A stretch of DNA of 64,000 bases from Hedera helix. Its lineage: Eukaryota > Streptophyta > Magnoliopsida > Apiales > Araliaceae. Below the pieces are notes generated by a model. It searched no databases and was not told where the DNA came from. It saw nothing but the letters and a program-made list of their open reading frames with translations. The stretch lies in NCBI GenBank assembly GCA_947179155.2, contig OX359270.1:15001-79000 (forward strand), in the 5' to 3' direction. Of the stretch, positions 34,496 through 45,065 are shown one piece after another. A program made the position numbers and the translations under genes. Within the stretch, counting starts at the first letter, position 1. Each line of letters begins with the position of its first letter.

Positions 34496-35242
34496 CAAGA
34501 TGAATCGTAATGGGATGATCAAGGCATAGAATTTATGGTTAATCTACGTGAACAAATTACACTTCGACTCTTAACAACTATTTGAAGTTAATTTAATTTG
34601 TATGGTTGAATTATTATGCTATGTTGATCTATTCATTGGAGTTGATACATTTTGTTTCATCATAATGTGGTCATAATATTATAAATATGTATTTAAAATA
34701 CTATTCAAACCTTTTTGATTATCAAACTGGTTTTGCTTAAACTGTTCAGATGGTTAAAATGGTAAAATACTGTTATTCAGACATTTTAAAAAAATTGATT
34801 ATCAAACAACATTTCTTCATTCAGATACAATTCTAGACAGAGGCTTTATATTATTTAGATGTCTAAACTATTCAGAATTTAACATTTAATTTTATCAAAC
34901 ACTACTTTATTCGGTTATTCAAGATTTGAAGTAAGGGAGCAAATTCACGTCCAATAGAAGAGCAAGAGAACAAACTACAAAATTAAACTTTAAAGTTTTG
35001 ATGCATTTGTAATTTTGGTTTAAATGTTTTAAGATTTGTAATCTTATAACTTGTAAGGTTAATATTTGCAATCTCATACCTTTTTGAACAATCATGTCTG
35101 AATTATATTTGACCATATATTATTATATTTAACCTTTATCATCTTTAAAATCGTGCAATATATTTTTTATTGGTAAAATAATTAAAGTAAATTAAAAATA
35201 CATATATTAGAAAATATATAATAAAAAAATATGGATTTCAAC

Positions 35243-36032
35243 TAGGGGATGAGCATAGTGCAATTTAAAACCCAAACCGCACATAAAATCGCTTAGGTGC
35301 GTTTTGACAAATTCAAAACTACACATGAAACCGCTTGTGATTGGTGAGATGCGATTTTGAAATGTGCGGTGCAGTTTTATTTTGTGGTTTCAATTTCAAA
35401 ACCAATTTAACATATATAAAAAAAAAATTAAGACTAGAAGAATACAGACATCGAAAAAATCGCCTAATTTTCAAGCGCAGACAAATATGTATAGAATATA
35501 TTAGAATAGCTACTTAAGAAGAAGTAAAGTAAGATTATGACGAATAGTTGGTTATAACTTAAAAGTAGATAATGAATTACTTATACAATAAGAGTATCAA
35601 TAGGGAATTTATTTATCTTCATCCACGTTATAATGAACCTTTGTAATTGTAAAAATGTTATTGACAATTAAACAATAAGAAACTTAACTAGTTAAGTAAA
35701 ATTAACAATTAAAAATTTTCAAAGCTACAATTAATAGTCATACGAGAGACAATTTGAGAAGTTAATGCTATACTAACAAAAAAGTGGGAAAATGTATAAT
35801 AAAGACCATGCAATTTTAAAAATAAAAAAGCCAAAATGACAGCTTTTTGGCTATTATTGGCGCGGTACAGTTTCTATGGACAGCAGATACTAAAACCAAA
35901 CCATAAATGCAATTTTTTAACCTCCCCTAAAATCGTCATATACGTTAGAACTGTTGATACGATTTTATTAGTGCAGTTTGATCGATTTTTGGTACAATTT
36001 TGAGGTTAATTTTAATTTTTTGCTCACCCCTA
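35243..36032. mobile_element. hAT-type MITE (copy 2)
   Basis: A 790 bp duplicate of 18562-19350 with ATTTCAAC at 35235-35242 and 36033-36040. The right terminus reads TGCTCACCCCTA, a better inverted match to the left end than in copy 1. Confidence 0.87.
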
Positions 36033-36040
36033 ATTTCAAC

Positions 36041-37462
36041 TAATTTTGTGTACTACTATACTAATAACAAAGAGTCTGGTTGTATATTTTTAAAAAATAT
36101 AAGAGAACAAATTTATTTATACTGTTCTTTATATGCTTAAAATGATGGCTATAAAAGAATATTTAAAAGTATAAAAGTTAAATATAAAATACGTTTAAAT
36201 ATTAATTTATTTTTAAAAATATATTAAATTAGGATTCATTAAACTTAAAAGAGACAAAAACTTATTAATATATTTACATGGATTTTACTATGAACAAAAT
36301 TAAAACTTATTTTATATTTTCTCATCTTTTTAATTTACTTAATTTGTTTAAAATTTATATTTTGAACATCCTTTTGAGGATGAAACGAGTAATAAACAAG
36401 TAGTGTACATATGTTGATATATTATTTCCCTTTTAAAATTAAAAATGCATTACAAAATAATAACTTTTAAGAATAATTTATATTTTTAAAATATGTTCCT
36501 AACATTGACTAATGATGTGTTAATTTACATAGAAAAATAGCACGATAATGAATTTCATGCTAGTTTCTAATTTAAAAATTAATTATACTTCTAATATTAG
36601 ATTCAAATGGAAAATAAAATAGTACTACTATTGACTACTGAGAACTATTTTTATCGGAGCTACTTATAAGTTGGTTAAATTAATTTATAAATTATTTTCG
36701 GTAAAGACATATTTGGGAGTGATTTTTTTTTTTTTACTTATAAGATGACTTATTAGTCAAAAAAAAAAAAAAAGCAAGCAATTCTTACTTATTTCAAAAT
36801 AACTTATCAATCATTTTTTAAAGTAATTTAGACCAAATGAAATGATAATTCTGCCCTCTTCTATTTTTCTAAATGACAATTTTACCTTCTTTTTTATCCC
36901 TCCGACGATCGAGAAGGCGTGACTGTGATAGAGGCGACGACAGGGCGGCCACTCGCGGCGCTCCACGGCAGTAGTAGCGACAACTCTTGCAAATTACAGA
37001 TGAGGGAGAGAGAAGTTTGTGAACAGATGACAGAAAAATAGGGAGAGAATCAATCAATCTTTCAGATTCAGAGAAGGAAAAAAAAGACTTTTATGGTTAA
37101 AATCATAAGGGCAAAATTGTGTCTGTATTTGTGATGAAAAAGAGAGGAGGACAAAGTGTTTTGGAATTGAAAGGAGTGTTTGATTTTCTGCCCAAAACAA
37201 GAAATAAAACAACAACTAAAACTAGGGAATTGATATTTTGTTATTTCCATAAATAACAAAATATCATAATAAATACTCTTTCTAGAAATAATGACATAAA
37301 AGTAAAAAAAATATTTAAAAGATTAAATTAAATTTAAAAAATACGTAAAGTTTAAGAATTTTTTTGGTTATTAAGTCAAAAAAGAAGATTACTAAGAGTA
37401 TTTTTTTCTTTGATTTATTTTTGGTATAAATATTAATGGAGATTTAGACCTTGAAAGACTGT
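36041..37462. other. Noncoding region right of the hAT MITE (copy 2)
   Basis: Duplicate of the noncoding region 19359-20795, with the same poly-T/poly-A tracts and GC-rich patch. No gene is supported. Confidence 0.45.
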
Positions 37463-37499
37463 TTAAGGTTCCTTCAAAAAAATTTAAAAGGAACCTTAA
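37463..37499. other. Perfect 12-bp hairpin at the duplication breakpoint
   Basis: TTAAGGTTCCTT (37463-37474) and AAGGAACCTTAA (37488-37499) form a perfect inverted repeat around a 13-nt A/T-rich loop. In copy 1 only the left arm and first loop bases remain (to 20798) before telomere-like repeats begin, so the break fell inside the loop. Confidence 0.9.
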
Positions 37500-37815
37500 T
37501 TGCTTAAAGAGCCTTAATAGTTTTTATTTCATGATAGTGCAAAAATTATAATTTCTCATTTTTTAATTTTTTTTTGCTGAATATTTAAAAAATATATGAT
37601 CGTCTTTAGAACAAGAAAATACTATATGTAATTAGTCCACCAATTTTTATTTCAAAAATTCTTAGATGCGCATGAAATGGCTCAGTGTTTGGATTTTAAA
37701 TATTGTTAATAATCTTAGTTTATAAATTATACTCTGTGCATATATATTTGTCTTTTTTTATATATTTTATACATTTATGTATACACAAAATACAAGATAA
37801 AATATAGATAATATA
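37500..37815. other. AT-rich gap without recognised features
   Basis: Unique DNA between the end of the segmental duplication and the next retrotransposon. No gene, RNA or defined repeat was seen. Confidence 0.6.
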
Positions 37816-37994
37816 ATTATTGTAAGACCCTGAATTTTATGAAATACAAAATTTAATTTTTATTCATATATATTTTTTTCTGAAACAGTAAGTGGTTAAA
37901 TTGATAAAGTTAAAAGTTAAGAATGTTATATGTAAATTATATTATGTCGAACAATATTCGTTTGGTCGGGGAATATTCGTTCTGTCGGGGAATA

Positions 37995-38017
37995 TTCGTA
38001 CGACGGCGTCGTACGAA
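37995..38017. other. Perfect palindrome in the 5' LTR
   Basis: TTCGTACGAC, GGC, then GTCGTACGAA: 10-bp arms around a 3-nt loop. In the 3' LTR (about 45235-45257) both arms carry substitutions and the palindrome is imperfect. Role unknown. Confidence 0.85.
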
Positions 38018-38591
38018 CCAATCATTGGTGGACCCCACAACGAATAATTGTCGGATATAGAAAATGACATAAATAATTTTTAATGGTCAATAGTATTATC
38101 ACTTTTAATTGTTAAAATACCAAGTGGTAAAAGAATAGTAATATACGGTATTACAAGTAACATACGGTATTGCACAGTAGCACACAGTATTGCACAGTAG
38201 AACACGGCATTGCACAATGTTTCGTATTATTAAACTAATAAAGTGGTTATCGTACAATATTTGACTTTATTGTCAGATGCACAATAATTCATGTTATTAA
38301 ACTTATAATTGTCACAGTAACATATACACAGTAATTCACATTATTGAATCAATAATTATCATTACACAGTAACGTATTCTTTCTTTTATATACTTTTTGC
38401 TTTATTGTTATCTCTATTATGATGTTATTTAAACAGTTGTATTTCATTAATTAATTAACTTGATATCTAACTCAGAGAGCCAACTACACTGTATTTTTAA
38501 CAATTAGTCATAATAATGAATAAGTGTGAATTATTGTTGAATAATTGAATTGATAAAGTTATTTGTTTATAATATAAAGTTAGGTGATATA

Positions 38592-38875
38592 AAATGAATG
38601 GTATAGATTAAAATTTGAAATGGATGGTGTAGATTAATGGTGTAGATTAAAGATGATCTTTAAATGAATGGTTTAGATTAAGAAAATCTTAAAAGATGAA
38701 AGGAATTGTATAGATTAAAGATAATATATTTGAAATGAATGGTGTAGATTAAAAGATGATCTTTAAATGAATGGTTTAGATTAAAGAAATCTTGAAAGAT
38801 GAAATGAATGGTATGGATTAAACATTATCTTGAAATGAATGGTTTGGATTAAATTAGGAAATCTTGGTTATGCTA
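38592..38875 (+). repeat. ATGAATGGT-TAGATTAAA repeats in the 5' LTR
   Basis: About eight imperfect copies of (A)ATGAATGGTNTAGATTAAA separated by AGATNATCTTTAA-like spacers. The counterpart in the 3' LTR is at about 45818-46075. Confidence 0.8.
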
Positions 38876-38886
38876 AGATTTTTGGC

Positions 38887-38893
38887 TATAAAG
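38887..38893 (+). promoter_or_regulatory. Putative LTR TATA box
   Basis: GGCTATAAAGAAGGG, with TATAAAG at 38887-38893, is a good plant TATA match in the promoter-bearing LTR. The same site in the 3' LTR has become GGCTTTAAATAGAGG (about 46101). Transcription start not established. Confidence 0.5.
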
Positions 38894-39278
38894 AAGGGTT
38901 TAACTTAAGGATTTTTTATAAAATTCTTTACTTGTTTTTTCTTTCACTCTCTAAAAAGTTCTTTGTATAAGTTCTCTCTAAGTGTGCTTAAGTCATCTTG
39001 AGTATTTGTGAAGATCTATAAGTGTACGTGTACTGTTCAAGTTAATCAACCTCATTTAAATTAATATCTAGTCACGTTTTAAGGTAAGGAATATCATCTT
39101 CTTCCATATTCTATTATTTAAACTTACCACGGTAAGGGGTATCATTCTTTTCATCATCATAAATGAATATTATTTTCTTTCTTACTGTAAGGGATTATCA
39201 TTCTTTGATTCTCGAAAATAATATCGTTTCTTTCTTACTCATAAGATGTGCCATTTATTTCCATGTATTAATTTGTGG

Positions 39279-39480
39279 GAATAACCTTACGGTGCGGATT
39301 ACCGTTTGTTGGTGAATAACCTTTCGTATTCATTCCTTATTAATCTATGAGAATAACCTTACGGCGCGGATTACCGCCTGTTTGGTGAATAACTCTTCGT
39401 ATTCAAATTTTATTAAATTGTGGGAATAACCTTACTACGCGAACTACCGCCTGTTGGTGAATAACCCTTTGTATTTTTTT
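39279..39480 (+). repeat. ~72-bp minisatellite in the 5' LTR
   Basis: Three copies of a GGAATAACCTTACGGCGCGGATTACCGCCTG-like unit start at about 39279, 39351 and 39423, with a fourth degenerate copy following. The 3' LTR has the same array from about 46497. Confidence 0.85.
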
Positions 39481-40836
39481 CTTATTTGTCTCTTGTGGAA
39501 ATAATTTATCTACACGAATTATCACATGACACTTTTATTCCATATTCGTTTGTAATATCATTTTCTTTCATATTCGTAAGTGATATTATTTTCCTTTATA
39601 CTCATAAGAGATACCATCTTTTTCATTTTCCATTATTCAAACTTAATATGGTAAGAGATATTAATTTTTTTCACCTTTTGTTAATTAAACCTGCTACAGT
39701 AAGGGATATTAATTTCTTTCATACACCTAAATCGAAACTTATTATGAAACTATTGCTTCTATAATTCCTGAAAATATTATATGTTCCATAATAGTTGCAC
39801 TTCATCATTTCAATTGAATCTTCCTATTTACGTGAACCTTTCTATTGAACTGTAACCGTTATTCTGAACTATGGATCTTGAATATCATTTTTGAATTTCA
39901 CTCCACATCATGTTGACAATTTGGACATTATTTGAATCTGCACAAAGTAAACTTCTGATACTTATTGTTTATCCTATTTCTTCTATTCATCATTTATATC
40001 ATTCTAATCATCCAAAATCATGTTGTTATGAATATTTGTGGCTGGGGGCACATGTACGATATAATTGGTGAATAGATGATAGGTTAAAGTAAAGGCGATA
40101 CATTTGTTCGGTGCCTTTTATGGCACGTGGTGAATGTTCTCTTTGGCCCGTAGTGCAAAGATGAACTGTTGTTTGGTATGATTATGACCAAAGGTTGAAT
40201 CTGGTATAATCATGACTGTTGGTGTTATATTGAATGTCTTTGGCCCGTAATGCAAAGATGAATTGTTGATCTGCATGATTATAACCAGGAACTGTGAATT
40301 TGTATTATCTTGACTATTGGTATTTCAGATGATAAAAGTTGATGATGTTTTTCCTAAAAAGAGAAGCGAGTGGACATTATAGTCTACATTATTCTTCTAA
40401 TAGATTGCTCATTCCGCTGCTATTATTGATCTGAACGTTGTTCAAGAATTTAACTGCAGTTTTTAATATAAACCTTGTAGTCTATTGTATTCTATCAAGA
40501 ACTCAAATGTTGAAGGCTAATGATGATTTACTCATCATTATCTTAGTCATGATATTCTTTACTGGGCTATTTGAGCTCACCCTTTCTTTTTGTTCCATTG
40601 TTTTTCAACAGGAGATGAGAACGTAGCTGAGTTTAGCCGGGGAATGGAGTGAGAGTCCGAGGGATACTATCGTAGTCTTCATGTGTTGTAAAATAGTGTG
40701 ATAATAATCGTGAAGACTTAGTTGTGTATTATTATACACTGTATTGTTGAACGTTGTTCTACCTTGTAATAATTTTGTTGTAGTCTTTTGACAACTCAAG
40801 TTTGGGTTGTGTGGGCCCAAATTTGGGGGTGTCACA

Positions 40837-40855
40837 GTTGGCATCAGAGCTTAGG
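40837..40855 (+). promoter_or_regulatory. Primer-binding site
   Basis: Immediately after the 5' LTR, GTTGGCATCAGAGCTTAGG closely matches TGGTATCAGAGC, the complement of the plant initiator-Met tRNA 3' end, with one mismatch. This is where minus-strand synthesis would be primed. Confidence 0.8.
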
Positions 40856-41037
40856 GATATGGTCTTTAATGGAGATCTGGGGTTAGAACTAGGAGGGGAG
40901 AGACGAATAGAATCAGTCACTAGTGTGTCCTACCTAAATTAGATTTTGTTATATAAACAAATCGATTTGAATGTAGGAACAAGAAGTGATGAATCAGTTT
41001 GTTTAAACTAACAATTATTTTGTGACCACAGTTAAGT

Positions 41038-44000
41038 ATGACATCTGAAAATCAGGAAGTTAACTATGGAGTACCCGAAGCCAATGTAGCTGAGAATCAA
41101 GAGGCCACAAATAATTCTCCTACAAACTCAGAATTGAATCTTTTGCCTAAGGCAAAATTTATTCGTGTTCTATCCAAGAAGAATGAAGGTGAAAGCTCTA
41201 CTATAGTCGTTTCAGATCCGTTCTTAGAAGAAATTAAAGAATGTAATGAACTTGCGAAAATTATTGCCTTTAATCTGCACTAATTGGGAGAGTCATATTA
41301 CCTGGTTATGCTCTATAACAAAGGATCAGAATATTTGGACTTTTTATATCAGTCTTTGGGATTTATGGTGTTCCAACTATGATTTTCAAGATTATTTAAA
41401 AATGATGTTTCTACACTTTTGGGCATTACAATTTAGAGGAATTCAGGTTAAGTTAGTCGCTATCGTGGAAACTGCAATCTATCAAAAATACTATTCTTAT
41501 AGAAATCATTGGTACGTTACTACTGATGAAGTTGAGGAATCCGAGAAACATTTCGTTAGAGAATTATTTAGTGGTATTTTAATGGTTGAAATACGTGAAG
41601 ATCCGAATGAAGTACTCGGGATTCGATTTGACGATAACAGTCAAGAACCGAATGAAGTGATAACCGGTAAGCTATTTATAAATTCTTGTGAAGGTTATGC
41701 CATGTTAGATACTTGCTCTACCCATTCTTTTATCTCACTTATATGTGCTCAACGTTTAAATTTGACTTCTGAAAATTTAGACTTTGATTTATCAGTTGAA
41801 ACTCCGTTGGGAGAAATAGTTATCACATCTACTGTCTATAAATCTTGCCTAGTTCAAATCAACAACCACACATTACCCGTTGACCTTATTTCTTTGGAGA
41901 TGCATGAGTTTGATGTGATTTTAGGAATTGATTAGTTGACTACCCATCATGCTAAAATTGATTGTTTTCATAAGATTATTAGTTTTCATATTCCTAATCA
42001 ACCTATCATGCAAATTCAAGCAACTAAACCATTTAAATCTATAACTGTTATTTCTAGTCATAAAGCCATTCGTTTATTGAAAAACGGATGTCAAGCCTTT
42101 TTAGCTCATGTCACTGATTTGAACAAAAACACGTCAAACTTGAATGATATTCCCATTGTTAATGAGTTTCCTGACTTTTTCTTGAGGAACTTTCTGGCTT
42201 ACCCCTAAATCGTGAAATTGAATTCTGTATTGATCTTGAACTCGGTACTAAGCCTATTTCCAAAGCTCCATACCGAATGGCTCCCATTGAACTTCAAGAG
42301 TTAAAAGTCCAACTACAAGAATTGTTGGATACCGGTTTCATTCGTCCGGGTGCATCACCTTGGGGTGCTCCTGTTCTATTTGTGAAGAAAAAATACGGGA
42401 GTATGAGATTATGCATTGACTACCGAGAATTGAACCATGTCACCATCAAAAACAGGTACCCGTTACCTCGGATTGATGACATGTTTGATCAATTGCAAGG
42501 TGCTTAACATTTCTCAAAGATTGATCTCCGTTCTGGAAATTATCAGTTAAAGGTTAAAGCTGAGGGCATTCCAAAGACTGCTTTCAGAACTCGTTATGGG
42601 CATTATGAGTTCTTAGTCATGCCTTTGGACTAACTAATGCTCCTGCAGCTTTCATGGACATGATGAACCGGATATTCAAGGAATATTTGGATCATTTTGT
42701 AGTTGTCTTTATTGATGACATCCTCATATACTCCAAGAGTCGTGAGGATCATGAACAATACCGGAGATTGATACTCCAAAAGCTCTGTGAGAACAAACTA
42801 TATGCCAAGTTGAAGAAATGTGAGTTCTGGCTTGAGGAAGTCACATTTCTTGGGCATGTAATTTCAAAACAAAGAATATCGGTTGACCCTTCGAAGATTG
42901 AAGCAATACTAAATTGGGAACAACCCAAGACAGTAACTAAAGTCCGAAGCTTTCTGGGTCTAGCTAGTTATTATCGGAGATTCGTAGAAGGATTTTCTCG
43001 AATCGCCACTCCATTAACTCGGCTTACTCAAAAAAACACCAAATTCGTATGGAACGAGGAATGGGAGACAAGTTTCTAAGAACTCAAGAGGAGACTTGTT
43101 TCAGCTCCTGTTCTGACCATACCATCGGGATCGAGAGAATTTTTTATCTACAGCGATGCTTCAGGCAAAGGTCTAAGCTGTGTCCTTATGCAACACGAAA
43201 ATGTTATGAGAAAAATTATCCTACTCATGATCTAGAGTTAGCAGTAGTCGTTTTCGCGTTGAAGATCTGGAGACACTACTTGTGCGGAGAAAAAGTGGAT
43301 ATCTATACGGATCATAAAAGTCTTAAGTATTTCTTCACCCAGAAGGAACTCAACATGCGACAATAACGTTGGCTTGAGCTGTTGAAGGATTACGACCACA
43401 CAATCCAGTATCACCCGGGAAAGGCGAACGTTGTAGCTGACACTTTGAGCTGAAGATCTTATGCGAGTACAAGTGCACTGTTGACAACACAAAAGCGTAT
43501 TTTGTACGACTTGGAAAAGATGGGGATAGAGCTAAAAACACCAATGACCCACTTGAAGATTGCGCACGTACGAGTAGAACCAGCTTTAATCGATAAAATT
43601 AAAGCTGCTCAAGCTACTGATCCGGAGTTGATGAATATGATGAAGAAAGTACAAGAAGGTGTTATTCCTGAGGCAAGAATCGACGAGAAATGAATACTTT
43701 GAGTTAACTCTCGACTCTGTGTTCCTAACGATCTTGAATTGAAACATAAAGTCATGATGGAGGCACACAACACGCCGTTTGCAATCCACCCAGGAGGTAC
43801 CAAGATGTATCGAGATCTTCGACATACATTTTGGTGGAACAATATGAAAATGGAGATTGCAGAGTTTATTTTAAGGTGCCTAACTTGTCAACGTGTTAAG
43901 GCAGAGCATCAAGTACCTAAGGATCCATTACAACCACTTGAGGTTCCCGAATGGAAGTGGGAACACATCAATATGGATTTCGTAATGGATCTTCCTAAAG

Positions 44001-45065
44001 TTTCTCAAGGCTTAGATGTAATTTGGGTCATCGTAGATAGATTCACCAAATCCGCTCATTTCTTGCCTATACGAGAAAACTTTTCACTTGAACGTCTTGA
44101 CGATATGTACATAAATGAGATTGTGAGATTGCATGGCATGCCAGTTTCCATAGTTTCTGATCGAGATCCTAGATTCACTTCACGCTTTTGGATCAGTCTA
44201 CAAAAAGCTATGGGCACTGAACTACGTTTTAGTTCTGCATACCATCCTCAAACGGACGGACAATTGAAAAGGACGATCCAGACCCTCAAAGATCTTTTGA
44301 GACTTTGCGTACTAGACTTCAAAGGAAGTTGGGGTAAGTATTTGCCATTGGTGGAATTTTCTTACAACAACAGTTACCAAGTAAGCATAGGCATGGCTCC
44401 ATTCGAGGCTTTGTATGGAAGGAAGTGTCGCTCTCCAGTATGTTGGAATGAGGTAGGAGAAGGAAAAATTGTTGGGACCCGAGTTGGTACGCTTGACAAC
44501 AGAAAAGATCCAAATGATCCGACAACGAATACAGATCGCACCAGAACGACAAAAGAGTTATGTTGATCTTCATCGGAGAGATGAGGGATTCAACGTCGGA
44601 GATCATGTATTCTTACGTGTTTCTCCATGGAAAGGGGTTACAAGATTCGGAAAGAGAGGAAAGTTCAACCCTCAATTTATTGGCCTATTTGAAATCCTCG
44701 ATCGAGTAGGAACCGTAGCCTACAGACTAGCCTTACCGCCAAGTATGTCCCGCATCCATAACATTTTTCACATATCTATGATACGTAAATATGTGAAGGA
44801 CCCAAACCACATCATTGAATTAGAACCAGATGTTATAGCATATGATTTAACGTACGAGAAGGTACCATTTAAGATCCTAAATAAGAAGGAACAGATCCTA
44901 CGCTCAAAGGTTATACCTCAAGTTAAGGTTTTATGGAAGAACCAAGATACTGAGGAAATAACCTGGGAGCTAGAATTTGAGATGAAATCTAAGTATCTTT
45001 ACCTCTTCGATATGCCAGTTACGTTAATTTCGAGGACGAAATTTCATAAGGAGGGGAGGTTGTAA
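41038..45065 (+). pseudogene. Ty3/gypsy gag-pol pseudogene (protease, RT, RNase H, integrase, chromodomain-like)
   Basis: Polyprotein remnant in at least seven frame pieces. 41038-41600 holds a short gag-like remnant with no CCHC knuckle. The protease follows (LDTCSTHSFIS near 41705-41740), where the usual catalytic Asp-Ser/Thr-Gly has lost its Gly. RT is at 42220-43079, with a TAA at 42505, a one-base deletion near 42622 and an intact FIDD. RNase H is at about 43080-43450, with a stop at 43076, a gap near 43195 and a further stop. Integrase is at 43739-44566, with His10, His17, Cys47 and Cys50 of the zinc-binding part, catalytic Asp80 and Asp141, but Lys177 where the family has the catalytic Glu (QLKRT for QSERT). 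A frame change near 44478 leads to the C-terminal domain and a chromodomain-like tail (VKVLWKN, EEITWELE). It cannot be functional. Confidence 0.93.
45048..45060 (+). promoter_or_regulatory. Polypurine tract
   Basis: AAGGAGGGGAGGT directly abuts the 3' LTR and overlaps the last pol codons. This is the expected plus-strand primer site. Confidence 0.85.

Larger units (their letters stand above)
24014..34906 (+). mobile_element. PIF/Harbinger DNA transposon, nested and inactive (copy 2)
   Basis: Duplicate of the element at 7339-18225, with TTA at 24011-24013 and 34907-34909. It has the same solo LTR insertions (25519-28961 and 29142-32112) and the same ORF lesions, so it arose by segmental duplication and not by transposition. 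Confidence 0.68.
20986..37478. repeat. Segmental tandem duplication, copy 2 (~16.5 kb)
   Basis: Second copy of 4322-20798, including the same nested insertions and the same disabling mutations in both Harbinger genes. The right end is the ancestral one, since the sequence continues through an uninterrupted hairpin (37463-37499) into unique DNA. Confidence 0.92.
37821..40836 (+). repeat. 5' LTR of the plus-strand Ty3/gypsy element
   Basis: A 3016 bp LTR (TGTAAGACCC...GGTGTCACA). It contains a 10-bp-arm palindrome (37995-38017), an ATGAATGGT(A/T/G)TAGATTAAA repeat cluster (about 38592-38875), a TATA-like motif (38887-38893), a ~72-bp minisatellite (about 39279-39480) and a 3' part homologous to the fragments captured in the left-hand tandem units. 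Confidence 0.95.

Noticed and set aside
41246..41935. 229-codon ORF read as an independent gene
   Set aside because: Its C-terminal half is a retroviral-type protease and it is followed directly by RT; it is part of the gag-pol remnant.
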